Source: Bombyx mori (Eukaryota > Arthropoda > Insecta > Lepidoptera > Bombycidae). From it: DNA of 64,000 nucleotides. Below are positions 1-31,346 of this stretch, piece by piece. Below the pieces are notes generated by a model. That model was not told where the DNA came from. It did not search any database and was given only the letters and a program-made list of their open reading frames with translations. Where the stretch lies: the NCBI RefSeq assembly GCF_030269925.1, contig NC_085130.1:3856501-3920500 (forward strand). The letters are read 5' to 3'. Position 1 is the stretch's first letter. Each line of letters begins with the position of its first letter. A program made the translations under genes and the position numbers.

Positions 1-48
1 CTTATCTAACTAAATATTGGTTGTGCCTAAAGTTTTCACATACAATTT

Positions 49-1206
49 TTACCAAAGGCCAGATCCATCCTCAATACTTACATAAGGAAAGAAATCTATT
101 TCCAACAACAGAATCTCAAAGAATGTTGCAGCCACAATAACTGGTCCAGACTTTCTTTCACACACATCCAATTGCACAGCAAACTTTCCGTCTGGTAACT
201 CTGATAGTTTCTCGAATATCGGCTTTGTGGCCTTCTTTTGACTGGACAACCGATATAACAAGATTTCTCCAGCTCTTGTACCAATCAAAACAAAGTCTCC
301 ATAAAAGAATAGGGCTGTGATCGGTGGAAAATCCAAATATAAATGTCGGTATTTGTCTGTTTCAATCTTGAATAAATTTCTTGAGTAACATACAAAGTTT
401 TTATCATTAATTGGACATATATGTTTTATTTGTTTTATCCATTCTGGGGGGCAGTTTAAAGGTCTCACATTGACAGTGAGATCTTTAGATATGTTTACTA
501 TTTTACCGCAGTCTGTAAATACATGAATCGTACAATCGCTGTACTGCAATGCTTTGATATCATAATTACAGTGCAAAATCAATTTTGATGATAAATTATG
601 AAAACTTAAATCACATTTGTATATGTCCCGGTTATTGTAGAAATACAGTTCCTCTCCGTGTAGTACGAAATCATCAGCATAGAAGAACGCTTCAGACATA
701 TTTTCTTGATCTTCAACGGTTTTCTGAACAAAGATACCGGACTTCACTAATACAACACTGACATGGTCGTTGTTTGCTATTTTAAGGCAGTTCCTCTCTG
801 GAACCGCGACAGGTATATACTTTAAGTTATTCATATCGTACAGCACTACTCCTCTAGTGTCTTTTAGGGGTAGTACTCCGTAATCGATGCCTAGGGCATG
901 GGATTTATCATTCAAACTGAATTTGTAGAATTCACGAATATTTATCTCGTACGACATAACATTCGACCAAGTTTTAATATTTTTATATAAATGATACCAT
1001 CTCGTGTCATTTCCGCAACGTTTTCTGGCGATCCTCGAGGGATACTTGTATTCTTTTCTGCAAATTTTTTCCCATAGCAAATCCACATCGTCTATAATTT
1101 CTTTCCATTTTTTACACACTCTCCGACACTTACCTAGGGTCGTGCCATCAGTTTTAACTAGTATTTCTACGAGAGTTTCTACTGGTAGACAGTGTATATC
1201 AGTCAT
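49..1206 (-). CDS. F-box protein, single exon, 385 aa
   Basis: An intact 385-codon frame starts at the ATG at 1206-1204 and ends at the TAA at 51-49. Residues 3-50 look like an F-box: a LPVETLVEIL helix, then CRRVCKKWKEI and a LLWEKICRKE segment. F-box proteins recruit substrates to SCF ubiquitin ligases through Skp1. The rest, about residues 90-385, has short hydrophobic strands alternating with loops (for example ALFFYGDFVLIGTRAGEILLYRL), which suggests a beta-propeller-like substrate domain, but I see no clean WD40 or Kelch motif. No introns are needed. The substrate is unknown. The F-box call is firm; the propeller is inference. Confidence 0.88.
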   Translation of the reverse strand: MTDIHCLPVETLVEILVKTDGTTLGKCRRVCKKWKEIIDDVDLLWEKICRKEYKYPSRIARKRCGNDTRWYHLYKNIKTWSNVMSYEINIREFYKFSLNDKSHALGIDYGVLPLKDTRGVVLYDMNNLKYIPVAVPERNCLKIANNDHVSVVLVKSGIFVQKTVEDQENMSEAFFYADDFVLHGEELYFYNNRDIYKCDLSFHNLSSKLILHCNYDIKALQYSDCTIHVFTDCGKIVNISKDLTVNVRPLNCPPEWIKQIKHICPINDKNFVCYSRNLFKIETDKYRHLYLDFPPITALFFYGDFVLIGTRAGEILLYRLSSQKKATKPIFEKLSELPDGKFAVQLDVCERKSGPVIVAATFFEILLLEIDFFPYVSIEDGSGLW

Positions 1207-1514
1207 TTCCTTTAATAAAAACTCAAGTATGAGTCTCAGTGAAGAGCTTTTTTAGAAAACGGTAACATATTTTCACAATTATATTTTATATACGTACAAT
1301 GTTTATAGCACCTAAGTACTGCGTTATTAGGTAATTGATTGTTTTTTCTAAATCATATTTCAATGTTTACAATTTTATCATTTGACCGATAGACTCGTGA
1401 TTTTGACGTTCATTGTCAAAATGTTGGTAGTTCTGATTTAATTCGTTCTGAAACTTAATCCGACGACTATCACTGTAACCCAGTTTCATACTTCAATGTC
1501 GTAACCATACTTTG
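1207..1514. other. Upstream region of the F-box gene
   Basis: AT-rich DNA immediately 5' of the minus-strand F-box gene, expected to hold its promoter and 5' UTR. I see no convincing core promoter motif and no other gene. Confidence 0.35.
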
Positions 1515-3072
1515 CTAATTACTTTTCTAATTGCTAATAATCTTCAACATTGACAGCTATTATGAGATTTTTATAGTTGACTAGCTGACCCGGCAAACGT
1601 TGTGTTGCCTTAAATAAGATTTCTAGGGAAATTCTACTGTAGAAAAAAAAACCTCATTTAACCACATAATACCTCATTATAAACAAAAAAAAAAATATCC
1701 AAAAAATAAAAATAAAAAATAAATGTTTGGGGTGGACAACCCGTTTCACTTAGGGGTATGAAAAATAGATAGTAGCCGATTCTCAGACCTACTGAACATA
1801 CTATTGATACACAAATAAAACCAAAAAAACATGGCTGAAAAAGGTATAGTATTGTATAGCTCTCAAATATATTAAGTGTATAATCTATGATGTATAGTGA
1901 GTAAGTAAGACAGGAGACCGGCTTCGTCCTCATCCCTACTACGTGATGTTTGCTGGATGAGTGGTGACTCCTGGCGGGGATCAATTGATAGTTGATTAGT
2001 AGTAGACCGGCGAGGGCGGGAGATCAAATTCAATTTAAAAAAAAACATAATTAAAGGAACTTGAAATTATAAACTCTGAATAAGAATTTATCGTCCTACA
2101 ATTATAATATTTGATTGCCATCTTGCAACCCTATTGCCGATCTGTGCATAGAATAAAAAAAATATTAATCGGGATGGAAAAATAGGGGTTGATCGTATAA
2201 GAGTGAAAATTGAGAGTAATATGGCTTTTTTATTTTAAGTCATGACAAAATAAAATAAAAATCTTGCGAAAAAATTAAAGTTTATAATTAACAATAATAG
2301 GGGTTGATCATAGAGGGATGAAAAATTTAGAGTAACATCAGATTTTTTATTTTAATTCATGACAAAATAAAAATAAAAATGAAAATCTTGCCAAAAAAAT
2401 TAAACATTATAATTAACAAATAAAAAATAGGCGTTGATCGTAGAGGGGTGAAAATTTCAGAGTAATATAATTTTTTTTATTCTACGTCATGACAAAATAA
2501 AAACAAAATTCTCGCAAAACATTTTTAAGTTTTTAATTAGCAAATAAAAAATAAGGGTTGATCGTAGAGGGGTGAAAATTTAGGGTTGTATGTATTTTTG
2601 TACGTTGTATCATAAAAAAATAGAAATTAAAAATTTTGTCTAAAAAATAAAAAATAAAATTTAGGGGTGGACTACCCCTAATATTTAGGGGGATGAAAAA
2701 TAGATGTTGGCCGATTCTCATAGATACTGGATAAGCACAAAAAATTTCATCAAAATCGGTCAAGCCGTTTCGGAGGAGTATGGCAACGAAAACTGTGACA
2801 CGAGAATTTTATATATTAGATATTCTTTTTCTAAAAATAAATAAGATTTAATGATTCTGTCTAATTACTTTTCCAATTGCGAATAATCTTCAACATTGAC
2901 AGCTAGGTACTGTGAGATTTTTATACTTGATATTCTTTTTCTCAAAATAAATAGGATTTAATGATTCTTTCTAATTACTTTTCTAATTGGTAATAATCTT
3001 CAATATTGACAGCTATTATGAGATTTTTATAATTGATTTTTGTTTTCTAAAAATAAATAGGATTTAATGATT
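1515..3072. repeat. Minisatellite with ~110-bp units, split by a Helitron
   Basis: A unit containing 'taataatcttcaa[c/t]attgacagct', 'gagatttttat' and 'aataaatagatttaatgatt'-like segments occurs at about 1515-1580, 2821-2928, 2929-3036 and partially to 3072. The first unit is separated from the others by the Helitron at 1581-2820. Confidence 0.75.
1581..2820 (-). mobile_element. Non-autonomous Helitron, 1,240 bp
   Basis: Read on the minus strand, the element starts TCTAATATATAAAATTCTCG and ends ...GCCGGGTCAGCTAG, and it sits between a host A and T as Helitrons do. Joining the flanks restores 'ttgatattcttttt', the exact sequence of another unit of the surrounding minisatellite. No Rep/helicase coding is present. 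Internally, 2160-2600 holds about four tandem units of roughly 120 bp built around 'ttgatcgtagaggggtgaaa' and 'catgacaaaataaaa'. Confidence 0.85.
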
Positions 3073-3327
3073 GTGCCTCCACAGCCGTGGGAACTTTCCA
3101 AAACGGACCGCTAACAATCGAAGAGTTAAATCCCGGAACAAGCATCGCACTCTAAAAAACTCACTTTAGAACAAGATTTGATCCAGCTACAAATTACACA
3201 GCGACTGTCATCTAAAATTGGAACAGTGGTTATCTAAAATTAGAGGGAAGATGCAAGCCTCAAGAGACCGCGCTGTAGCCTCGAACCATTCCGATCGCGT
3301 GCTCTATGTATCACAAATCCCTGTAAC

Positions 3328-3492
3328 CAGTGTGCTTAGTGCGAGTTTTTTAACGTTCTCGATAGCGTAAAAGTTAGCGCAATTTTGTATGCAGTTGGAA
3401 CAGCGCCCGTAGGCAAACGATCCCATTCCATACAAATATGAGTTAACTTTTACGTTATCGAAAACGTTAAAAAACTCGCACTAAGCACACTG
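3328..3492. mobile_element. Palindromic MITE, copy 1
   Basis: It begins CAGTGTGCTTAGTGCGAG and ends with the inverse CTCGCACTAAGCACACTG. The two arms of about 65 bp are near-perfect inverted repeats, including 'aacgttctcgatagcgtaaa'. Four further copies lie in this window. Confidence 0.85.
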
Positions 3493-5921
3493 ATGGTTTG
3501 TCGAATGTGTAGCATCATAACCCACCTTTTCACCATCAAAAACGGCGCTAAACCAAACATTGTATCTCTTTAAATTCTAGTATCTCTTTGATGTTAGACA
3601 CTTTCATTTGTTTGTACCTGTGTTCTAGTTTTAAAAGTTTAAATTCTGACTTTGGACATTAAGATTCCGTGTCCTCTCTTCCATCACCGGCTTAAAGGCT
3701 TATAAAGGCGTATGTGACAAACAAAAAAAAAACAACAGACAATAAACCCATCAAACAATATTTATTTCATTACAACATTTAGATTACACAATTAATATAA
3801 TTGAATTAACACGAATAGGAATCATCATACAGAAATGGTACTGATCATTCATAGAGGAAAATAAAACGTCTCTCTTGGATCAAAATAAAGATGACCCGCA
3901 AAATTATTGTAACTTCTCCATCATGTATGATCTCATTTCTTTAGGTTTTAGTATGTCTTTTAACAAATCACATGAAATAAATAAATCAAGAAAAACGAAA
4001 TTTCTGATTCACAAGTCAACGTAATAAAATTAGCGTAAAAAAATCTGTTGCATCAACAATTTTAAATTAGTTAGTTTTATGTCATAAATATGCGTCAATT
4101 CACTACACAGCAAAATTTTATTTCCCTATATTGGTATGTTTGACTATGTAGAACTGGCCTCAAATTATATAAACTTTAACTTACGTCATCTGCAAAATTA
4201 CACATAACCCCACTTAATTTCAATACAACCATTACAATGTCGATAATAAATAAAACCCCAAAAAAAACATACATTAACATTCACTCAATCAATTTGGAAG
4301 CATTAATTTCAGTCGGCAAGTAATCGCAAAAATTTTAAGTACCTACTTAGAAAACGAATTAAATATTTTTCTAAATTTCTGCAGGCGATTGAAAGAGTAA
4401 AAAACATTTTAAACGAACAAATAAATAGGTATGCAAAAACAAAACATTTAAGTGCCATTTTCTCCACTGTTTCTCAAATTATTTCCTTTCTTTTAGTAGC
4501 TAGTACTTATGTACTACTAAAACTACTTTTACGGTTTTATAGTATTTCAGACGATTATTTTATAAGTTTTCGTGGTCACGAAAGACTTATACGGTCGAAA
4601 ATAATATGATGACAGTAAAAAAAAACGCAAGGTTGTGCCGTAAAAGTATTGGTGGTAGTAAGGTCGCTACCGTTAAATAATTATTTTTATAATCAGGTAA
4701 TCACGATTATTTGTCACAAAAAAACAAAACACGTAAAATAAACGAACAACGTAAAATGTAACTATAAAAGTATAAAAATGCAAAAAAAATAAAAATGAGA
4801 TTGAATAAAAATGATTTTCGTTTGATCAAAATATTTGGTGTTTATGTCTATTCGTGATCGGATACAGTTAAAAATGACACATATAGACATCTCACTGTAG
4901 ACATCTCAGACTGGATAAATTCAAATGGAGGCCCAAGTGAGGATATGTCAGTCTCAAAGCGACATCTGGTGGTCACCGATTAGCTCAATAAAACCTACAT
5001 ATAAATGTATTAATTAATACATATTACAATAAAAATTATAAAATTCATCCATGATTGCAGTTTATAAATTATACTTAAAACCTAATCTGGCCCACTGAAT
5101 AATGTTGCCAAGTTTTACCAAAAAATTGCCTGAAACTGTTACCAGCTATTTTATTTTAAAATGTTATCAAGAGACGATTATTTAGGCAAAAAAATTACAA
5201 TTTTTTTAGACGCGATTCCTAAGTCACGAACAAACTTTACTTTCACAGTGACAAGAAAAAGATTTGGTCATTTCTTTTTTTTAAATATTAAACTGGGATG
5301 TGTTGCTTGTTTTACGAATGATTTTATGCATTTGACAAATCGATAAAAATGCCCCTTTTTTATTTGTACAATTACGTCACGCCCTCAGTGCGGTCATAAG
5401 CCGCAATGTCTTTTTGTTGTATGACAAAATAGTTTGTAAGTTTTTTTTCTGAACGAATTTATGAATATCAGACTTAGATTTCCGAGATACTGTATTTAAG
5501 TTTTTTCTGAAAGTACTTATAGTTTCAATTACAAAGATCTTTATATTTTCCTTATAGCTAGACGTGTAAGTGTCGATTTTGAAAAAACTTACATACTAAT
5601 CCATTTAAGGGTATTTTGCAGAAATGAGAGCTGAATCTTATGCAAGATCAACATATATGATATAAGAGAAAGTAATATGTAATATCAAGCAACATTGAAT
5701 TCACTTTTTGCATCACAAATTATTTTTCTTATCAATGAAAGAGTAAATTTAAAATGAGCTTATAACGAATAAAATTTACATTTTGCATGTAAAAAAAAGA
5801 GTAACAAGGAGTAGTTAGTAACTTATCAACACCGTAACAATTATCACATTGAAGTATAGCTGAAAATTCACTTATCGCTTACGACTTAACATATAAGAAT
5901 TTTACTAATCAATTTCACTTA
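3493..5921. other. AT-rich stretch downstream of the glycerol kinase last exon
   Basis: No convincing gene. It is AT-rich and may include the 3' UTR of the minus-strand glycerol kinase transcript that stops at 5922. The 61-codon frame at 5161-5346 shows no family features. Confidence 0.4.
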
Positions 5922-25938
<20,017 letters not shown>

Positions 25939-26880
25939 CTAGAACAAAATAACCGTTATTTAAAATGGGCGGGTGTATTCAACATCATTCAATAGGTTTT
26001 TTAGGCAAAGGCGTTTTAACACCACGTAGCGCCCGTGTTTTTTACCCTAACGCCAGAGGGCCAGACGCGCTTACTAGAACGTAAGCGCGTGGTCAGAATA
26101 GAATAGGTACAAATGTAAATAGCTTCATTGATGGGCTAGCCATATTTACAAGACTTTGGAACAGATACGATGTCACCGTAAATGGTAAAACACCTGGTGT
26201 ACATGCTGTATGAACCTGATGTACTCATCAGCCCCATTATTACAATAACCGTACATTGATCGTAGTATTTGTTTGAGTTATATGATATCGAATAAATGTA
26301 ACTCGAAATATAATATTAAAATTGCGTAATTTTCCACTTCACCGGTTGATAACAAAACCGACAGACAAGATAAAAACACCCTTCTTATCGCTGATCCGTG
26401 AATTGTTAAACTGTAAACTAATTAATTTTAATCTTGTGAATGGTTAAACAAACATCACGGTTGATTTTATGGTCTAAGGTTAAATATCATGTTTGCAAAA
26501 GTAATTAAGATTAGTAAGCTAAATATACCTTTGGGAGTTCGAATTCGAATAATTAGAATATTTGAGGCCTATAAAATGAAAGGCAGCTCAACCAAGTCTG
26601 TCAAATATTCAGGTAAACTACAATAATCGGCCCTAAACACGTCATTACGGACCTCCCTATCCATCGAAGTACTGCTCTTGCTAGGGCCAGTGTTAACAAC
26701 ACGTTGAAATAACTTGGTTCGGATAGCTACGATATTCTTTATTTTAAAGCAGATTTATAAAGAATGAGAATATTACTAATAATCTGAATTTTAAATGATA
26801 AAACTTCGTTTATTAGTACTTAATAATAATAATATAATAATAATAATAGCCTTTATTCAGACAGTATTTCATGTACATAT
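25939..26880. other. Upstream of the first glycerol kinase coding exon
   Basis: No coding sequence recognised. A family B fragment lies at 26660-26700 and a TAA-rich microsatellite at 26821-26850. A 5' UTR exon and promoter of glycerol kinase should lie here or further up. Confidence 0.4.
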
Positions 26881-27120
26881 CTTAATTTCTTTTTGTTAAC
26901 AATTTTATTTTTATGTATTTTATATATCAAAGTCTTATCTATATCCTTAACTATTTAGCATCGATAACCCCGTCTGTATGTCATTTATTGACAAAGGCTT
27001 CCTCCAACCTTTTCCATTCCTCTCTGTCTTTGGTAGTTCTTGTCCATAAACCTCCTGCTACGGCTTTAATATCATCCACCCACCTTCTGGATGGTCTACC
27101 TCTTTTCCTCTTCATATGAC
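26880..27120 (-). pseudogene. LINE reverse transcriptase C-terminal fragment
   Basis: The minus strand reads approximately VDDIKAVAGGLW-TRTTKDREEWKRLEEAFV, the typical tail of a non-LTR retrotransposon protein. It is short and broken. Confidence 0.75.
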
Positions 27121-27777
27121 TTGTGAACCAATTCATTATTGATTTTGACCATTTATCTTTGTTATTAGTACTTAGTACAGAGTAAAAATAAAATTTTTGA
27201 AATGAATTCGTTAGAAATTTATCTGCATTTGTTATAAAATGAAAACACTAAAGCGTATCCAACTAACTAAACAAGATAGCACCATTGTTAATCCGTTTTA
27301 CGACATTAAGGCGTTTAGCTGCCTTTGATTTTATAGGCCTCATTTACTTTATAATTACGAATACCGTCGCTTCCTTAGAATTTTCCCAACACTAGATCGG
27401 ATCTTTCTATATATTTATTAATCTATGTCTTAATACATATCTATTGAAACGGTATCGTTTAAATTTATCATGATTATAAAGTTCCTTTAGATTTTTAGAG
27501 GGTTTTCTGAATACGTGCTGAGAACATTGACAATGTCTCTGAAAATCAATCCTAAAAATTTTTTGGTGCTTTTGAAATTATTTGGGAGGATAACAGTAAA
27601 TATTAAGTTGCAAGGGGTATAAGATGGGCATGCCTAATGTTGTAAGAAGTTGCTAAAAGGGAGGTCCTTTATGAAGAATAGCAACAGTGGTTGAAGAGAG
27701 TCCTCCCAGTGATCAGCGGTTTGATCTGATCAGAACAAAACCGAAACAGTAAAACTGTTCTCAGAAGCTATTTTAAA
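27121..27777. other. No gene seen
   Basis: AT-rich DNA between a LINE tail and a Helitron. Confidence 0.5.
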
Positions 27778-28074
27778 CTAGCTGACCCGGCAGACTTCGT
27801 AGTGTCTCAATCGAGAAATAAAAGACCTAAACTTTTGTATAAAATAAACTTAAAACAAACAAATGGAGTCTGTCCGACGGGGGACACGTCAAAGGAAAAA
27901 CAAAATTGTTATTTTTATTTAATTCCGAGCATTTTCATATTTATTCACCTTTTAAACCTTCTCTGGACTTCCACGAATAATTCAAGACCAAAATTAGCCA
28001 AATCGGTCCTGCCGTTCTCGAGTTTTAGCGAGACTAACGAACAGCAATTCATTTTTATATATATAGTTTTGGAG
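27778..28074 (-). mobile_element. Non-autonomous Helitron, decayed 5' end
   Basis: The minus strand ends GCCGGGTCAGCTAG. The start TATATATATAAAAATGAATT has lost the canonical TC. Same subfamily as 44104, 46547 and 54933. Confidence 0.8.
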
Positions 28075-28084
28075 AAAGACACTC

Positions 28085-28170
28085 CTCTTGTAGATGTCTG
28101 TAAGCTCCGGTAACCACTTAACACCAGGTGAACCGGGAGCTCGTCCACCAATCTAGGCAATAAAAAAAGA
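28085..28170 (+). mobile_element. Bm1 3'-end fragment
   Basis: 'gtagatgtctgtaagctccg' to 'ctaggcaataaaaaaaga'. Confidence 0.75.
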
Positions 28171-28434
28171 AACGGATGTTGACTGTAATTAAATAGATTA
28201 ATCAACTTCACAGATTAAAATAAGTGTGATTTGGATTGTTATCTAGCTAACAGAAAATAGATTAGATCTGATATTTCGTTGGCTTCGTTGCAATCAATTA
28301 TCTGAAAGCCCTCGAGTATTTGATCAAATCTACTCACTGTTCAACAATTTGTATTACAATATTTGTTTTCGAAAACACTGTCATGTTGGTAAACCTTTTT
28401 TTTAAATATTCACAACTTTTTCGTCTGTGTGTTG

Positions 28435-28560
28435 CATGTCGCGTGACGGTCGGCCGCGGAGTAGGGATAAAGTGAAAGGCGCTCGTCAGAGCAGCCAAGG
28501 ACAATATGGCGGCGCCTATAGTTCGCAGCAGCTGACTGTGTAGTGTATAGACTATTACTC
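28435..28560. promoter_or_regulatory. GC-rich patch, possible promoter
   Basis: An unusually GC-rich, CpG-containing stretch ('gacggtcggccgcggagtag', 'tatggcggcgcctatagttc') in AT-rich DNA, 2.5 kb upstream of glycerol kinase exon 1. It could be its untranslated first exon and promoter, or a transposon 5' end. I see no core motif that decides. Confidence 0.25.
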
Positions 28561-28739
28561 ATTTGTGCCAATGCTCCACGCTATTTTGTTTGTTTTTGTC
28601 AGTTTTTAATGTAAATGTTGTTTGTCAGAGTTAAATGTCTATAATGTGAAAAAAAGTTTTACTTTTACCGTGGTTTCATAAAACCACACAATCCTTTTTT
28701 TTTTTATTCCTTCGATCTTTAGTCGAACTCACTTCATCC

Positions 28740-28920
28740 ACCTTATCCTCAGACACAACCGTGAGTTGAGATATCCGCCAAAATTTCTCAGTGGGTTTTC
28801 CGATCCGGTGATAGATTCAGCGAAGTACTGCTCTTGCTAGGGCTAGTGTTAGCAACGTTCTCTGGTTAAAGCCCCGTGAGCTCACCTACTCGCCCGGTTA
28901 AACTGGCATAACCGTTCGAA
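28740..28920 (+). mobile_element. Repeat family B
   Basis: 'tttctcagtgggttttccga' and 'gtactgctcttgctagggct', plus orientation, followed by a diverged minus-strand Bm1. Confidence 0.75.
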
Positions 28921-28944
28921 ATTACATAGCATAGTGAGAAGAAA

Positions 28945-29140
28945 AATAAGGCCCACCTGGTGTCAATTCCTTACCCATAGACATTAACAACGTAAATGCG
29001 GCCACCCACCTTGAGACATAAATCGAAGTCTCAGTTGTACAGCACAACGGTTGCCCCACCCTTCAAACCAGAACGCATTACTGCTTCACGGCAGACATTT
29101 GAAGATAGTACCTACCCCTTGCGAGTACACTAAGCGCTTC
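28945..29140 (-). mobile_element. Bm1 SINE, diverged
   Basis: 'ggcccacctggtgtcaattc' to 'gcattactgcttcacggcag', minus strand. Confidence 0.8.
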
Positions 29141-29534
29141 TGGCACTAATACACAAAACGTATAAGCTTTTAACTTTTAGTAAAACATATTTTAATCTCA
29201 TTTCGCTTAAGGACTTGACACATACCGCACCTACAAATTTTAACATTTTTACATACATGAATTTTGGATTGAACACATCTGCATTAAATCATCCACCAAT
29301 TAATTCATTAAAGACTGAGTGTAATATTAATTGATTCTAAAGTCCACATATGTATTTATCTAACATGCGACGTTCACGAAACGCGTCCGATAAACAGATG
29401 CAATTAAAAATCGGGAATTAAAAGGTGACCAGTGTTATCTGCGAATTTGAGGCATACATACATCTGTAATCTAAATAGCATTGGTACAAAATTTAAAACT
29501 AGTTAGACGGTTTCTTAATTGTTTATTATTTTCA

Positions 29535-30105
29535 TCTACACTAATATTATAAAGCTGAAGAGTTTGTTTGTTTGAACGCGCTAATCTCAGGAACTACTGG
29601 TCCGATTTGAAAAATTCTTTCAGTATTAGATAGCCCTTTTATCGAGGAAGACTATAGGCTATATAACATCACGCTAAGACCAATGCAAGCGGAGCACCTA
29701 TGAAGAATGTTTCAAAATCGAGGATTTTTTCCCTTTTGAGAGCTTCCGCTGCGTGCGCTGCGGAAACGGTTAAAGTTTCGCTAAAATTATGTATGAAAAA
29801 ATTGTTCCCCTTTAAAAGATCTAAAAAAAAGTCCGCAACAGCATATGTTTATATGTTAAGGTTGGCTCACTATAGCGTTTCAATGCCATAATTTTTTACA
29901 TACAATAGATAAAAAATTATAGTCGAATTGGTAACTTCCTCTTTTGAAGTCGGTTAAAAAGCGTGATTTTGGTACCTTAAATAGCTCCTTAACATTCTAT
30001 TATTCAAAAATATTTTCATTTTCTACGTAAATGAAGAGGCGGGTAATATTTAGCGTTATGCCAAAGTAACTATTTCACGCGGACGAAGTCGCGGGCAATA
30101 GATAG
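29535..30105 (+). mobile_element. Non-autonomous Helitron, 571 bp
   Basis: Starts TCTACACTAATATTATAAAG after a host A. Ends 'gcggacgaagtcgcgggcaa' then tagatag, where CTAG has become ATAG. Reverse-orientation relatives are at 36255 and 35102. Confidence 0.8.
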
Positions 30106-30322
30106 TCTAATATATATAAAAGACTCGTGTCGCGGTGTTGGTTGCCAAACTCCTCCGATATGACTCAACCGATTCTCATGAAACTTTGTGTGCATATCGG
30201 GTAGGTCTGATAATCGGTCAACATCTATATTTCATACCCCAAATGTTAGGGGTGGTCCACCTAAAACAAATATTTCCTATACATAATGTATATGGCGAAG
30301 CAACGTTTACCGGGTCAGCTAG
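30106..30322 (+). mobile_element. Non-autonomous Helitron, 217 bp
   Basis: Starts TCTAATATATATAAAAGACT directly at the end of the previous Helitron and ends ACCGGGTCAGCTAG before T. A short relative of the element at 1581-2820. Confidence 0.82.
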
Positions 30323-30420
30323 TTATCTTATATTACTGACGCGATTGTTAAGGAAACGGCTACTTAATAAGCACTACACACGACTGACATCTTCTCACTC
30401 TCTCGTAAAAAGAATAGTGG

Positions 30421-30660
30421 TCCTTGTAGGACCTGTTGTGAGTCCGCACGGGTAGGTACCACCACCCTGCCTATTTCAGCCGTGAAGCAGTAATGCGTTT
30501 CGGTTTAAAGGGCGGGGCAGCCGTTGTAACTAAACTGAGACCTTAGAACTCATATCTCAAGGTGGGTGACACATTTACGTTGTAGATGTTTATGGGCTCC
30601 TGTAAACACTTAACGCCGGGTGGGCTGTGATCTCGTCTACCCATATAAGCAATAAAAAAA
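30421..30660 (+). mobile_element. Bm1 SINE
   Basis: Plus-strand copy to 'gcaataaaaaaaatct'. Confidence 0.88.
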
Positions 30661-30869
30661 ATCTAAACGTCAGAAATACTATATTAAGATTACAATAAAA
30701 CACGTGAGATTAAATCGAAAATGTATCCTTAATTGTTTCAAAAACCAAAGCACAAAAAAAACTAGCATTGGTACAACTTGATCTCTTAGTTCTCTTACCA
30801 AATATTTGTTATGAAATTAATGATTTAAATGTATATTTGTCCATTTCGAGTCCAGAATCGAAATCGAAA

Positions 30870-31318
30870 TAAATTTTTTTTATTGCTTAGATGGGTGGAC
30901 GAGCTCACTGCCCACCTGGTGTTAAGTGGTTACTGGAGCCCATAGACATCCACTACGTAAATATGCCACCCACCTTGAGATATAAGTTCTAAGGTCTCAC
31001 GTATAGTTACAACGGCTGCCCCACCCTTCAAACCGAAACGCATTACTGCTTCACGGCAGAAATAGGCAGGGTGGTGGTACCCACCAGCGCGGCCTCACAA
31101 GAGGTCCTACCACCAGTAATTACGCAAATTATAATTTTGCGGGTCTCATTTTTATTACACGATGTTCTTCCTTCACCGTGGAAATCAATCGTGAACATTT
31201 GTTGAGTACGTATTTCATTAGAAAAATTGGTACCCGCCTGAGATTCGAACACCGGTACATCGCTCAACACGAATGCACCGGACGTCTTATCCGTTAAGCC
31301 ACGACGACTATTTGGAAG
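30870..31318 (-). mobile_element. Full-length Bm1 SINE with tRNA-like head
   Basis: Minus strand. Head at 31318-31190 with 'taacggataagacgtccggt' and the B-box region 'gttcgaatct', then the body and poly(A) end at 30870. The best guide here to the complete Bm1 structure, with 54126-54526. Confidence 0.9.
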
Positions 31319-31346
31319 GTAATGTCTAGTCTAAGGAAAGCCTAAA

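Noticed and set aside
1658..2763. Minus-strand frames of 108 and 76 codons
   Set aside because: They lie inside the non-coding Helitron and read through its tandem repeats.
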